Source: Mimachlamys varia (taxonomy: Eukaryota; Mollusca; Bivalvia; Pectinida; Pectinidae). Taken from it: a stretch of DNA of 64,000 bases. Location: positions 5,766,001 through 5,830,000 of the forward strand of contig OX392529.1 in NCBI GenBank assembly GCA_947623455.1. The letters run 5' to 3'. Position 1 is the stretch's first letter. Every line of letters starts with the position of its first letter. This document shows, piece by piece, positions 25,601 through 36,300 of the stretch. Below the pieces are notes generated by a model that was not told the origin of the DNA, did not search any database, and worked only from the letters and a program-made list of their open reading frames with translations. The translations under genes and the position numbers were made by a program.

Positions 25601-25944
25601 GGTTAAAAATTTAAGATAAATACCAGGTGAGCGATGCAGGCCGATTGGACCCCCTTGCTTATTGGTTTGTATATTTGGACACCGTAGATTTTTCTCTGTG
25701 ATAAAGGTAGCGTCTGGTAGTATGTTCTTTGGGTGCAGTTAACGTATATGGTATATTTTTAATATATTTAGTAGTAGTAACTTTGTCACTGTGTATATAT
25801 GCAACAGTATAAGGTATAAAGGTGACTGTTATAAGTAGATTTACATGCATAAATAATTGTTTGTATTTGTTTATATATAGTATGTTGTCAAAATGTATAC
25901 AGGTAATGACAGCCACCGCCCATCTCCATCAAACCATCGGCTAG
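16562..25944 (+). CDS. Secreted four-EF-hand calcium-binding protein (spliced)
   Basis: Exons 16562-16614, 17450-17559, 19082-19246 and 23965-24011 join in one frame to 125 codons. A tentative last exon, 25903-25944, adds 13 residues and a stop. The protein starts with a signal peptide (MKLSLVIAFVMAGVYC). Four EF-hand calcium loops follow at residues 32-43 (DLNSDQEITRVE), 52-63 (DEDGDGRVSRHE), 87-98 (DINQDHHIDITD, with D in place of the usual E at position 12) and 107-118 (DLSGDGRVMQDE). Short secreted EF-hand proteins are abundant in molluscs and bind extracellular calcium; a role in shell, mucus or haemolymph would be speculation. All donors are GT and all acceptors AG. The last exon is uncertain: an acceptor at 26128 with a better pyrimidine tract would give an immediate TAA after residue 125, and one at 25577 would add five residues. 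Confidence 0.85.
17450..17559 (+). CDS. EF-hand gene exon 2: EF-hand 1 and half of EF-hand 2
   Basis: Acceptor TTCTAACAG, donor GATG|GTAAGT. It encodes the first complete loop and the first four residues of the second, ending in phase 1. Confidence 0.9.
17975..18250 (+). pseudogene. Tc1/IS630-like transposase N-terminal fragment
   Basis: In intron 2 of the EF-hand gene. The frame from 18029 reads QLAVSFDVSHSGISRLMQHL, then VDERLLSG and TTDREDRLL. This matches the paired helix-turn-helix N-terminus of Tc1/IS630-type transposases (helix, ISRL, a GxVDxR-SGRPRxTTxREDR-like linker). The DNA also matches the minus-strand remnant near 58800-59110. It is truncated and lacks the DDE catalytic part. 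Confidence 0.65.
19082..19246 (+). CDS. EF-hand gene exon 3: EF-hands 2-3 and start of 4
   Basis: Acceptor TCTATTTTCAG, donor AGTG|GTAACT. It completes loop 2, encodes loop 3 and the first residues of loop 4, ending in phase 1 at the same loop position as exon 2. A longer open frame upstream (from 18673) is intron read-through. Confidence 0.92.
19368..20065. repeat. Minisatellite, 33/34-bp unit, about 20 copies, next to EF-hand exon 3
   Basis: The unit is AGAGTGGTAACACTAGGTAA plus CCATACCTAAATAT, decaying further out to about 20300. It starts about 120 bp after exon 3. Its GAGTGGTAAC core equals the exon 3 donor context (TTGAGTG|GTAACTTTAG), and the following TTTACCATA of the intron is also similar, so the array may derive from that junction. 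Confidence 0.9.
20275..20755 (-). pseudogene. Decayed reverse-transcriptase retroelement fragment
   Basis: Minus-strand copy of the family seen best at 43235-43990. The 3'-terminal coding part and the non-coding 3' region (TCTTCTGC..ATCAACGAC..GCCATG in plus orientation) are recognisable. It is interrupted by stops and indels. Confidence 0.7.
20814..21205 (+). mobile_element. Hammerhead-ribozyme element with partial tandem copy
   Basis: Dispersed element beginning near 20888 (AGTCCCCGAGGTTTGCTGG), with a hammerhead ribozyme at 20975-21018 and a 3' part to about 21205. A 36-bp segment at 20814-20849 is repeated perfectly at 21051-21086, giving a 237-bp period. The site therefore holds more than one monomer in tandem, as seen for retrozymes and other hammerhead-bearing repeats. 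Other copies lie at 34800-35050 (minus), 38611-38930, 45925-46292 and 50355-50600. Confidence 0.75.
20975..21018 (+). ncRNA. Hammerhead ribozyme, intact core
   Basis: All conserved parts are present in order. Stem I 5' strand GCATCA (20975-20980) is followed by core CTGAAGA (20981-20987, consensus CUGANGA). Stem II is GTCC/GGAC with a five-base loop (20988-21000), then GAAA (21001-21004). A palindromic stem III CAGCTG (21005-21010) follows, with cleavage triplet GTA ending at 21012 and stem I 3' strand TGATGC (21013-21018), fully complementary to GCATCA. A short self-complementary stem III without a loop implies activity as a dimer, as known for retrozyme and Penelope-element hammerheads. Self-cleavage is predicted after 21012. 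Confidence 0.85.
21960..23055 (+). pseudogene. Decayed reverse-transcriptase retroelement copy (long)
   Basis: In EF-hand intron 3. Broken frames show an RT palm-like start (STLYSTIPHTKMKERL), then EFLVDNMFVELG, a degenerate YIDD region near 22460, and the 3' non-coding region to about 23055. Several frames are needed to follow it, so it is dead. Its order of motifs agrees with the copies at 28560 and 59640. Confidence 0.7.
23190..23760. repeat. Dispersed mollusc-type repeat, non-coding
   Basis: GC-richer block than its surroundings, containing AACCAGTCACATTATACTGA. From general familiarity this resembles a widespread bivalve interspersed repeat. No ORF. The class is not determined. Confidence 0.4.
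23965..24011 (+). CDS. EF-hand gene exon 4: rest of EF-hand 4
   Basis: Acceptor ATATTTGCAG, donor AAAG|GTAAGA. The 47 bases complete the fourth loop (GDGRVMQDE) and the exiting helix (FVDYWVK), ending in phase 0. Confidence 0.9.
24012..25110. other. EF-hand intron 4 with a 43-bp inverted repeat
   Basis: The arms 24993-25035 and 25057-25099 are complementary with a single mismatch, separated by a 21-bp AT-rich loop. They would form a long hairpin in RNA or a cruciform in DNA. The rest of the interval holds nothing recognisable. Confidence 0.85.
25120..25655. repeat. Dispersed repeat with three imperfect units
   Basis: Three diverged units share TTCCTTGGAAGGAGC and TTTCAAGGTCACAGGGGTCA, spaced about 125-135 bp apart. 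The block ends with CAGGTGAGCGATGCAGGCC, which resembles a very common bivalve interspersed element. Non-coding. Confidence 0.55.
25903..25944 (+). CDS. EF-hand gene candidate terminal exon
   Basis: After the acceptor TATACAG it reads VMTATAHLHQTIG and stops at TAG (25942-25944), in the correct phase. The pyrimidine tract is weak, so this is one of three possible ends. Confidence 0.4.
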   Translation, partial: VMTATAHLHQTIG

Positions 25945-28560
25945 ACACGGTAAATACGGAGGATTCAAGAACTGCATCAATGTTCAAATACTTTTATATC
26001 ATTTCTGTTATTAAAACTGGAATTCAAATTGGTCTTGAATTTTTATTGAATATATATATTTTAAACGCTATGTGTAAGACACTATTTAATACGACAAAGT
26101 ATCAAACTTTCTTTTAATCATTTCAGTAATCATAAGTAGGTTACTCACAGGTAGTATCCGCTCGAGCGTGATTTACGGCCGTCGTAATGACCGAGGTAGG
26201 CGCGGACAGACAGACAGACTGCCATACCTTGGTTCGGAGATGATGTGAGTTATGCGGGATTAATCAATGGGAGTGCGATACCTTATCTACTAGGGCATTG
26301 AGGGACGACGGCAGGGTGGCTGTTTACGTCATCACGTGCAAGTTATGACAGTGACAACCATCACCTCACTGTTACCTCCCATCTAAACTATTAACCAAAC
26401 TCCGGAAATGGTCATCGCCGGACTCTAGGCGTGGTATGGGCAGATTTAAGTTTCTTTGATGTTGAGCTCTACACAACAGCAGTGTCCCATCCCGAACCCA
26501 CTATACCCTGTAAACAACAAAGCCCCAGAGTACTTAATTCCGACTGCTTCTTTGATTTAACGTGTTAGAGTTGTTCTTATAAACAGGACCAGTGTTTAAT
26601 TAGTCCAAGGTTTGTTTACTTTATGTGGTGATTAGTTATCAAATCTTCAGGATGTAGATGTTTTAGAACGACTGATGTATTCAAACGTTTTCCTGTACCA
26701 CTATGTCTCTTGTCTTACTCTAGATATGGAATAATACATAATTCAAATATACGTCGCTGTTCTTAATTGATTATAGAAAACCATTTTCATATATTTTCGA
26801 TCTTTTTATAAAATAAAATGTCAGTTTTGCCAGCAGTGTTACAAATGGGAAATATGTATATGTGATTCCATGACTTTTCTTTGGTAAAATCATTATTCAT
26901 ATGTTTCCCCTTCTACGAGATTATTTCCGATACACATTTGTAACTAAGTTGTCAACACTTCGCTTTGATCACATCGTTATAACTGGCAAACATTCAAACA
27001 AATAGGACAGAAATGTATCACGCCCAATATCGTATAATCTTCTATCAAACATTGTGGTTATAGATTGAGACAGCAATCAGGGACAGTCCATGTCTAAAGC
27101 CTTCACGCCTCAGACTCTGACATCATAGTTACGATATCTATGGTCATTTGTGAGAATGACCATAGCGGAACGTTAACGGCAAGCACATTACCCACAGTCT
27201 GTCAAAAGTGGGATAATTTAATTCAATTAAATATTCACCCACAGACATAAGTGAGTAAGGTGAACACAGCATCACCTAAAACATACTGACATTTAAAACC
27301 ACAAACGATGTTTATAATGCTGTTTAATGCTGTTCTATTTCCCCTAAAATCTACTGTGTGTACAGCTGAAGACAGTCGTGCGTATTGACCCACTTATTTC
27401 TGATCCTTCATCCTTCTCTTCTATTTGTTAAAACTAATGATGAATGTGAGTGTGTACAAATGTCTTTCCCGAAATGAATGTGAATGTGTACACATGTCTA
27501 ATCCCGACATGCATTTCCCACATGTCGATTTAAACACGATGTTCGAGGTCAATAGAAAAACATCTCAACGAAAACAGGTTGGGAAGTGAACTACATGTAT
27601 ACCCTATATATACCTGGAGAGAGAAGACCGCAGGAATGGTATTTTATCATGAACATATTTGTAAATCTTAACTCAATACAATGTTAAACGGGAGAGAATG
27701 ACCCCACTATCTCCTCGCTGACCACCAATCTCCTTCATTGGTGAGATTAACGGCGTTATTAACTTTCTCACCGATAACGTATATATTGATGGAACGAACG
27801 TAAATCATTGCCCCAATGGAGGACACCGGTACATAAAGCGGTCTACAAGCCAAGGCCAAAAAACAAATATACGTCAAACTTTCAACTTTACAGTCATGTT
27901 GTAATTATAAGCAAACACTGTAACATGGCGTATCCTTCATTATGTCTCTGTTCTTTATCTCCACATTACTGTGGTCTAGCTAGACACGTAGTTACTGTTG
28001 ATCTGAATATTATCCCGAACATAAAGCTACGGGAACTTTTCATTTCATCTATTAAATGGAATGTAAACTTCAAAATCTTTATGGAATTTGTGGACGACTA
28101 TGTCAGACAATGGGCTAAACGTGAACATGCTGGATTGGATTCACTTTCAGGGTTGGTGAAGTCTATCAGGTTCTCTGTCCAGAAAAGAACAAGCAGTTTG
28201 CGTTACGAAAAAAGTCGATATTTCTTGACTCCGAAGTTCGAACATCACACAATGGTCTACATGATAAATATGTGGTTGTGTCCACAGACAAATCATCTAG
28301 TAACTTAATACTTGTTTTCAAACACTATTGCATTTAATGTTTGTAATAAGAACTAGACCTGCTTGTCTACCAAGGTAACCCTACTTAAACATTTACCGTT
28401 TTTTCGAAAGAGGAACACTATCTAACCATACGCCAGTCAGTATTACAATCTTGCAATATGTCAGTTAATTAAAAGGACGCTGACCTACCTCGTCTTTATC
28501 GGATAACTAAGCTACACAAAGATCTTTATAAGCAACGTTTTATCGTTTGCCCTACTAATT
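25945..28560. other. Intergenic region
   Basis: I found no exon with family similarity. A 166-codon open frame at 27808-28308 shows no domain, no signal peptide and low-complexity composition, so I do not call it a gene. An AATAAA-type signal at about 26810 could end the EF-hand transcript, but this is weak. Confidence 0.4.
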
Positions 28561-29380
28561 TGTCAACCAAGCCTTTATCAGGGATATGGATTTTGAAAAA
28601 CTCTAAAGTTTTTCTGGTCAGTCATGTGTACCTCTTCCTAAAATGTGTTTTTTCATTCAAACTTTTTAGTTTTGCCACCCTGTACACTACCATTTCTCAA
28701 ACAAAACTGAAATAACGTTTTCGATCTCTCATTATTAGAGCTTTTCCACCTAGAAACGTGGATGACGATACAAATATTGTTGTAAGCTATCAAGTTATCT
28801 TAGAAATCTTGGCGTGATGGAATTCCTGGTTGACTTCATTTTATTTGAGTTTGGAGGAAACTTTTTTCAAGCAGACTGTTGGCATATAGGAACAAACTGT
28901 GTCCTATCTTAGCTGAGTTGTTTTCGTTTTTTACGAGGACGAGTTTGCGGAGGAGCTTATCATAACATGTAACCTTGCAAAATCTTTTATTTTTACTTTC
29001 AGATGTATCGACGATGCATTGTCTATAGATAAGAAGATTGCTGACTACTTAGTCTGTTAAACTCTTCAGCTACGTAACTTGATCTTAACATTAACTATGA
29101 TCGACATAAATAAACGTTACGATTTCAATTTTCCGATCGTGAACTTTTCATTTCTTGATAATAGCATCCCCGTTTCTCCAACCTGTGCTGTTTACATGTC
29201 ACAGTTGATTTGATACTCTAGGTCTTGCTCTAAATATCAAAAGTTTTGGATATTGATGTTGGCTGCTGACAAACAAACTTAAGACGCAGGGACGTAGGGA
29301 CGTTATTATTACCATTGTTCATGTTTTCCTCCTAGTTTTATCGTTTTTGAGGTCCGATTATGGTTTTGTTAACGCTTCGC
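28560..29380 (+). pseudogene. Decayed reverse-transcriptase retroelement copy (long)
   Basis: Fragments in changing frames read ATLYTTISQTKLK, then EFLVDFILFEFGG, FKQTVGI and a YIDD-like area near 29005, followed by the 3' region. Same family and order as 21960-23055; multiple stops and frameshifts. Confidence 0.7.
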
Positions 29381-31384
29381 TATTTTTGTTATCTTCACCA
29401 ACCTAGATATCTGTAGTTATTTAGCCTTTCAGTAGTAAACTCCATCCCAGTCATTTTGATACTTAGAGCAAACTCTTAATTACTCTGACGTTTTATCACA
29501 AATATTGCATGAAAATAAAGTTTTTGCTTTATAGCTGATATAACGTTATATGCAAACCATTTATCTATATCTATACCTATATATGTGAAGTTTCTGTATA
29601 CATGTTTTTCCGCGGCGACATGAAATGTCACGGAATTTTGTTTTGTGAACGAAATGTACAGTAAGTTGTTTTGTTGCACATTAATATATGAATATATGTG
29701 CTGCTATATATATGGTGGACGCTATTTACCCATACATCTTACCAGCTTAATTCTGAATCAACTGTACACAACTTAATGCATTTCGAATGATCAGGTACGC
29801 GTTGTATTTGTGTTAAAGGTGTAACGAATGCGCCGGCCACCTTTTAACGGATTATGTGATGTTGTCTGATCTGCGTATACGAATTAGTATTTGTAAGCGG
29901 AAACATTATAAATACCAAGAACGCTAGAAAATAATACAGGAAGTCTAACATTATGAACCTCGAGATGACCTCAATACTTAGCAAACGGCACAATCACTAG
30001 GGAAATTTCATCTGGTGAAATAGAACGACAACGGCGGCACCTGTCAAACAAAAATACATTAAAATAATATAAAATAGGTTGTGTTTTATTGTAATAAATA
30101 TCTAATGTTTGGCTTCCTGTACTGTTTTAATAATTTACTTAAATATATTTTTGTGCTTCGTATTTCTCGTGTAAATGTTTCGTCATAATGCAGATGTTTT
30201 TCTTCGCACATCAAAAGACAAACCTAACAAGTGACTGGAAAAGTCAGTTATCTAACAAGTCCTGGCACTAAACTGGACAAAATAAAACGACATTAAACAA
30301 AAATCACTCATTTAAAGCAGTCTGGATACTGATGTAAACGTCTGAGACTAGGCGAAAATGTAAAAGATACATGAAATAAGATATCACAGATTTAAAATCA
30401 GTCCAGAGAGCAGGTAATTGGGGTTCTCCAACCTAACAAGCTAGATGCTGAGGTACAAAATATTTGTCTGTCATTGTGCTATAAACCTCATTAAAATAAT
30501 TCAGGATAGCACCGCACTGAAATACACTACAGGTTTATTGAAATACGTAAATCGCGACTCCCCTAAACATTAATGTTTGTTTTGAAATTCTGATAAATTG
30601 TCCCTTATACCGTTCTGTTACATCTTAAATACTATAAGACGAGGAGTGCGAGTCAATGTGATATTTTATAGGTACTGATCAAATACCTAATCAGCGCCCT
30701 ATCCGCCTATTACACAGGTGTGTAGGCTGGTTACAATGCTTTAAATTCATCTGAGTGATGTCAGAAATAACGTGATCTCCCACGTATGTCAGGTTTGGCA
30801 AAGTGTCTCGTACTCAGAGAAACCACATATATTGTATGGTAATTGTATTTAAATGAAAACATATTGCAAATCTTTGTTTAATTTTATTTTTTACATTTTG
30901 ATATTACAGATTTGGGCACCTGAACAAATACATTTGAACCAAGAGCTGTTCACAGCTTTAGACCTTCCCGATCGTCAATCACCCGCAGCTGGATGAATCA
31001 ATTGTAAGTACTTATGTTCCATCCATTAAACACTCATAAACAGCAATTGTTTGTTTGTTTTGCTGTAAACCATGCATTTCACCACGCAGGCCCGCAATAA
31101 ACATTTCGTTATCGTATATCAATAAAGTAAATATAAAACATTTAACATTGCGTCACAGGTTTCAGCACAACAATATGCAATGGAAGTATACAAAAAACCC
31201 AACCCAATCACTGTATCAGTAAAAAAGGAAAAAAAATCATACAAATTAAATTGAAAACAAACACAGTGACCAAACATATCAAAAATAAAACTCATATCAG
31301 AATCAGCCCAAGTAAGCTCACATCACAGAACCAATCAATGGAAGTTAACACAACAGAATCAGTTTAAAAAGATCAATAAAAAAA
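29381..31384. other. Intergenic region, nothing recognised
   Basis: AT-rich sequence without a supportable exon, RNA gene or tandem array. Confidence 0.5.
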
Positions 31385-31880
31385 GAATACCAAAACGTCA
31401 ACAATACCATAATCCAAAAAAAATCAAAACCGATTAAATTAGGAACCAGATATGAACAAAGGACAGCTTTACACGGAAAACCTTGAAAAAGTACAAGAGA
31501 ATAGGACCGGGTGATCTGGAAGATAAAGCGTCTTCTGCTTCATCGACAACACCCGCCATGTTAACCTAGGCCACATGTCATGTCCTCAAAATGAGAATTT
31601 ATGCATCATTCTTATTTACAACGGAAGACCAATGTGGCGACCATAAAACTTGCTCATAGACTTCATTAACATACATTTGTACATCTCTCGACCGCCTGTG
31701 TCGTGAGTTTGTTCGTAAGCAGCCGATATCCATCACGGACGTCTCGTTATCAAGAGCAACCCTGTAAACACAATAGAATGGAGAAGCATGGTTGTTACTA
31801 TTAAGAAAGGTGACATTCCAGATCAGCGAATCGAAATCGTCACGTTTATCATATAGTGATAAGCTGTCTATGTTGGTCAA
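31385..31880 (-). pseudogene. Decayed reverse-transcriptase retroelement fragment
   Basis: Minus-strand copy; LYDKRDDF is recognisable at about 31840-31860, followed by the C-terminal and 3' non-coding region. Its end abuts a 28-bp tandem array. Confidence 0.7.
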
Positions 31881-31887
31881 AGCTCAT

Positions 31888-32130
31888 ATCACCAGCCAAA
31901 GAAACCTCGTATCACATCACCAGCCGAAGAAAGCTCGCATCACATCACCAGCCAAAGAAAGCGTGCATCATATCACCAGCCAAAGACAACATGCATCACA
32001 TCACCAGCCAAAGACAGCTTGCATTACATCACCAGCCAAAGAAAACTCAGATCACATCACCAGCCAAAGAAAACGTGCATCACATCACCAGCCAAAGAAA
32101 AGTAGTAGCACATCACCAGTCAAAACTGCT
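31888..32130. repeat. Minisatellite, 28-bp unit, about 8-9 copies
   Basis: The unit is ATCACCAGCCAAAGAAAGC plus TCGCATCAC. Two overlapping open frames through it are repeat artefacts. Confidence 0.92.
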
Positions 32131-33150
32131 ACACTATACGAAAGGCGTATCGAATTTCGATTTCGAGTCTTTTAGACTTTCCTTTTACTCATAATTACAT
32201 CCTTGTTTTACACCATACGTTTTTTTCCATTTCATAATTTGCTCCGAATATTACGAATATTTCGATACACAACTGAATGATGGTTTCGGAAAACGAAGGT
32301 TGTTGAATACAATTGACAATTGTTATAGTCGCCACGTTTTTCAGTTGAACATATTTAATCCCATTTTTTATGTGAACGTCGCTTCCTTTACTTCTGCTTA
32401 TAATTGTACTTTATTGTTTTGTTGTGTTTTTCCTGGTTTTGATTTTGAGGACGTGACATTTCCTAAAACTACATAGCATGTGTCGTTGTTAACTCAGTAA
32501 TGAATATCCGTCCAGAACTACCAACCTTAACCCCTTCACCCCGATAGTGTTATGTAAACATTTTCTTTATTCAAATTATCCATAGTTTACAAATTATGAA
32601 ATTAAATTATATTTTGTGACATTTTGATATTATATTCTTTTCAGACCGTTTTTTTTGGTGGGGAATAGCATGAATTGTTACTGTTGTATGTGTCTTTGCA
32701 TTTTTGACTGATATTGTAGTTGCATAATTTCAATTTTGAATCGTTCTAATCTGAGCAAATCGTTGAGATATAACGATTATGAGATAAAATAGTAAGACTC
32801 CTAGCTTGGTTAATAGTCATACTGTCCAATGACGTAATAATGGAAGGCTGTTCTGGGAAGCTGATACTGATATTTTATAAATCAATCATAAAAGTTTCCA
32901 AAAGATTTTTTTTTAAATCTGAATCACGTGATTATATGTAGATTGCTGTTTGGCTGGGCAATGCAGAGGGGAGATTTGGTGGGCGGTGGTTCCGTCATAG
33001 AAACACCAATGGAGAGACAGGAGTGTCAGGTTTGATAGCAGGGGCGGCCTTCTGTGTGACGGTGGTACGCAGGGTGCCGTTATCTCTACCCCATTATTTA
33101 CAAACTGATATCAATGAGCATTGTTCAGGAATTTATTGCCTTTAATTAAC
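32131..33150. other. Upstream region of the ADAMTS gene
   Basis: No gene or repeat is recognised. It may contain distal regulatory sequence, but I cannot point to a specific site. Confidence 0.4.
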
Positions 33151-33157
33151 GTCTAAC

Positions 33158-33169
33158 ATATATATAAGG
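33158..33169 (+). promoter_or_regulatory. TATA box of the ADAMTS gene
   Basis: TATATATAAGG about 160 bp upstream of the start codon. A transcription start roughly 30 bp downstream (near 33190) is inferred. No competing ATG in a good context precedes the signal-peptide ATG in its own frame except 33198, whose extension lacks signal-peptide character. Confidence 0.55.
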
Positions 33170-33323
33170 CCATCAGACCCGTCTTAACTGCAGAGTATTG
33201 GCCCAATATACACAGAATCACCACAGACACCTCTCAGAACGGGGAGAGCATCTAAAGACGTTGTGCGGTGTTTCGAATGCGCATATAATAGTGTCGTGGT
33301 ATAATTTCGTTTTCGGGACTAAC

Positions 33324-33386
33324 ATGAAGGGTTTTCAATATTTTCTTCTGACAGTTATTGTAGTTTTAGCGGATGGTGCTAATCAG
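33324..33386 (+). CDS. ADAMTS exon 1: signal peptide
   Basis: Starts MKGFQYFLLTVIVVLADGAN and ends CAG|GTAAGT in phase 0. Confidence 0.9.
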
Positions 33387-36300
33387 GTAAGTAATTTAAT
33401 CAATATGACTCAAACTTAAAAAAATCCCTTTGAAATAAAATAGCATCTTTTTTATGGGAGGTATTTTACTTACCCAAAGCTTTTGGCATATTATGTCACT
33501 GTTATACTGAATATACCAGTATGCGTTGGTGTAAAAGTACATTCGACGTTAGTATAGAATATTAATTTGATACGGCAAATGTTTCTACGGCAATCGTGAC
33601 TTACGCTCTTAAGAGGAAAAAAGACCGTTATTATTTTCTTCGCCTCTAAATAGAGTTTTATCAAATTTGACTGTTCTCTATAAAACGTTTACGGCCATCT
33701 CGTCTTACTTTTATAATAACTAACGATGTAGACAGTTACACAAAGTATTTATTCTGTATCATCAAAGTGTATTTTTCTCACTTGTATTGCAGTAACCAAT
33801 GCTGATCTAATAGTGAAGTGTTACCAAATATCTTATTTCTCAAATTTCCTGGGGTTTTTTCTAGTGTTTAACTACAATTTGTACCTTGCGTTAAAAAGCA
33901 CCAAAACGTTAAAGTATTTTATTCCTATTTACACTTTGATTCTGTCTCTTATCAGTTGGATTATTTCATTTAAAATCCTACACTTTCCCAAGATATGGAA
34001 ACATAAAAAGTCTATGACATTCGCTGTCTCATTTTCGTCACAATGGTGTGATCGGGTGGTCCTTTGAGTATTGTCCGTATGATACTCGCTGTCTTATTTT
34101 CGTCACAATGGTGTGATCGGGTGGTTCATTGAGTATTGTCCGTATGTTTCTGTTTTCTCTCACATTAAGATCCTGCTTACACTAAAAGGCTTAAAAGAGG
34201 TTATATTAGTTAAAATAACTTGTTTCATAATTGTTGTAAAATAGATAAAGTTAACATTTTTATCTAAAAAAATGGCGAAAATTGTATAATATCATTGTCT
34301 ATAAACTTATCCGTCATCTTGAAAATATTTCATAGAAAACTTAATGAACAAGACGAATGTAATGTATTATTGGGTCTTTATCGGGGCAGTCATATCACAA
34401 TTTAGGGGCAATCTTTTTTCCTTATTGGCTGTTATCTAATTGCAACGTAAACGATCAACTGTTGATGTATTATTGTATTCGTCCCGGTCACACTTTACAC
34501 ATAACAAATATTTCTGTCCCTACCAACAAAAGGTCAGGTACTGTGCTATATCCTAAAGCAATATCGCTAATATTTACTCTGAACTCTTATCAAAGTGCGT
34601 CAAGGATGACTTGATTTATTTTATGTGGTGAAAAAAAATCCTCTGAAATTTTGCTAGCATATAGTACAAAAACAACCAATACTGAGGACACTGAAAAACA
34701 ACTATATGATAAATTACATAAGATACCCGTATAGATGTGGAACGGAACAGTGTTTTCCGCGCCTCTACTTTTAGAAAAAATCTTCTTTTTTCGTGTTTGT
34801 TTGTTTTTTAAGGAAAAAATACAAAGAGATGACGTAACACGACCTTTTAAATTTAGTAATATTTAGAAGTATGCCGAAAAAATGAATTGAACTGCATCAT
34901 ACAGCTGTGTCGTCCTCAAAAGACACTTCAGTCATACTAGGGGTCAAAGGTAGGAATCGAAATTGTCTAAACTTATGTAGAAAAAGAAGGGTCAGGTGCG
35001 TAAACCCCTTTAAGTTATGAATTTAGAATAAGAATTAAATAAGTGCAGCATAATTTCAAATTGTGTTCTATAAAATGTGTATATTGTAAACCGTGCCACT
35101 ACTCAAACGATATAACTGTGACTAATGCAACGAAAAAAATAATATACAATGAATAAACGTCGACATATAAATAATTTAGATCTTTGTTAACAATTTGTAA
35201 AACCAGATTCCCTTACATGACCAGCACTTCCTGCATCACAGGACACCATAAAAACTGATTCATTTTTATATATTGAAATAAGGAGAACTTCTACAATTGA
35301 AAAAAAAGGCAGTGAGAGTTATCTCCTTAAGTGTTCACATTCACTTCATCCTATATTGTATACAACAACCTCTGAACTCAATTTCTTTTCTGAATAAAAC
35401 AATTCCATTAAATACCCACATTTTTCTTTATGGATGTGAAAGACTAGATACCAATATGAATATAAGTATTCTGGATGTGGAAAAGGTTCAGAGGTCAGTG
35501 AAATATTAGACGTTTTTATTAGAATACGCTTTTTTTGTATACTGATTTTGATTACGCTCCTAGGAATGATACTGTACTTAAATTAAGCTGATGTTTGTAT
35601 AAGTCCCTGTTACACCATTGATAGAATAGCTTACATTCTCTTCCGGAACACCTGGTCTTATTCTCTTGTACTTTTTCAAGGGTCTCCATGTAAATATTTT
35701 CTTTGTTCATTACTTGCCCCTGCTTAATTGATTTTGGATTCTGATTATGGCTTTGTTGACGCTTTGGTAGTCTAATATTTTGTTATTGCCAATTGACTTT
35801 TGAAGGATTAATTTGAATCTATTTTTGTATGTTATGTTATAACACAAACAACCGGTGTGTACCCTAAATAAAGCGCGAAGCAGTTTATGATGAGAATATA
35901 CTCCGGTTCTTATGTGTTAAAATATCATAATATCAAAAATAGATTCAAGTTAATACTTATTTAATCTATATATTGCGAAAATTCACTTTATTGATGAACT
36001 TTCTTTCTCTTCCAAATTATTACGCTACTGCATCAGTCAATCAAAAGCGACGTTAGAAACAGCGACGTCATTTTTTTACGTTATGGACTGATAACATATT
36101 TGTTTCCGCCAATGGAAATGCTTCTTTCAAGCAAGATTAAATTATCTAAATAAGATACTTCATTATATTCTGTCGTGCTATAATGTGATATGTGTTAAAG
36201 CGAAGGGCTTTCCATAGGTTTTGTATGTTACCCAATTCCTTTGCATCTAAGATCTGAACAATACCTATTCTGCAAAAAAAAAAAAAAAATGTCCATAAAC

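Noticed and set aside
27808..28308. 166-codon ORF as a gene
   Set aside because: No family resemblance, no splice or promoter context, and ordinary AT-rich composition; long open frames of this size occur by chance in about 2.5 kb of intergenic sequence.
31792..32194. ORFs of 127 and 112 codons
   Set aside because: Both run through the 28-bp tandem repeat and a dead retroelement end; the overlapping frames show the same repeat shifted.
33198..33323. Upstream ATG of the ADAMTS gene
   Set aside because: Would add 42 non-hydrophobic residues before a textbook signal peptide; the ATG at 33324 is preferred.
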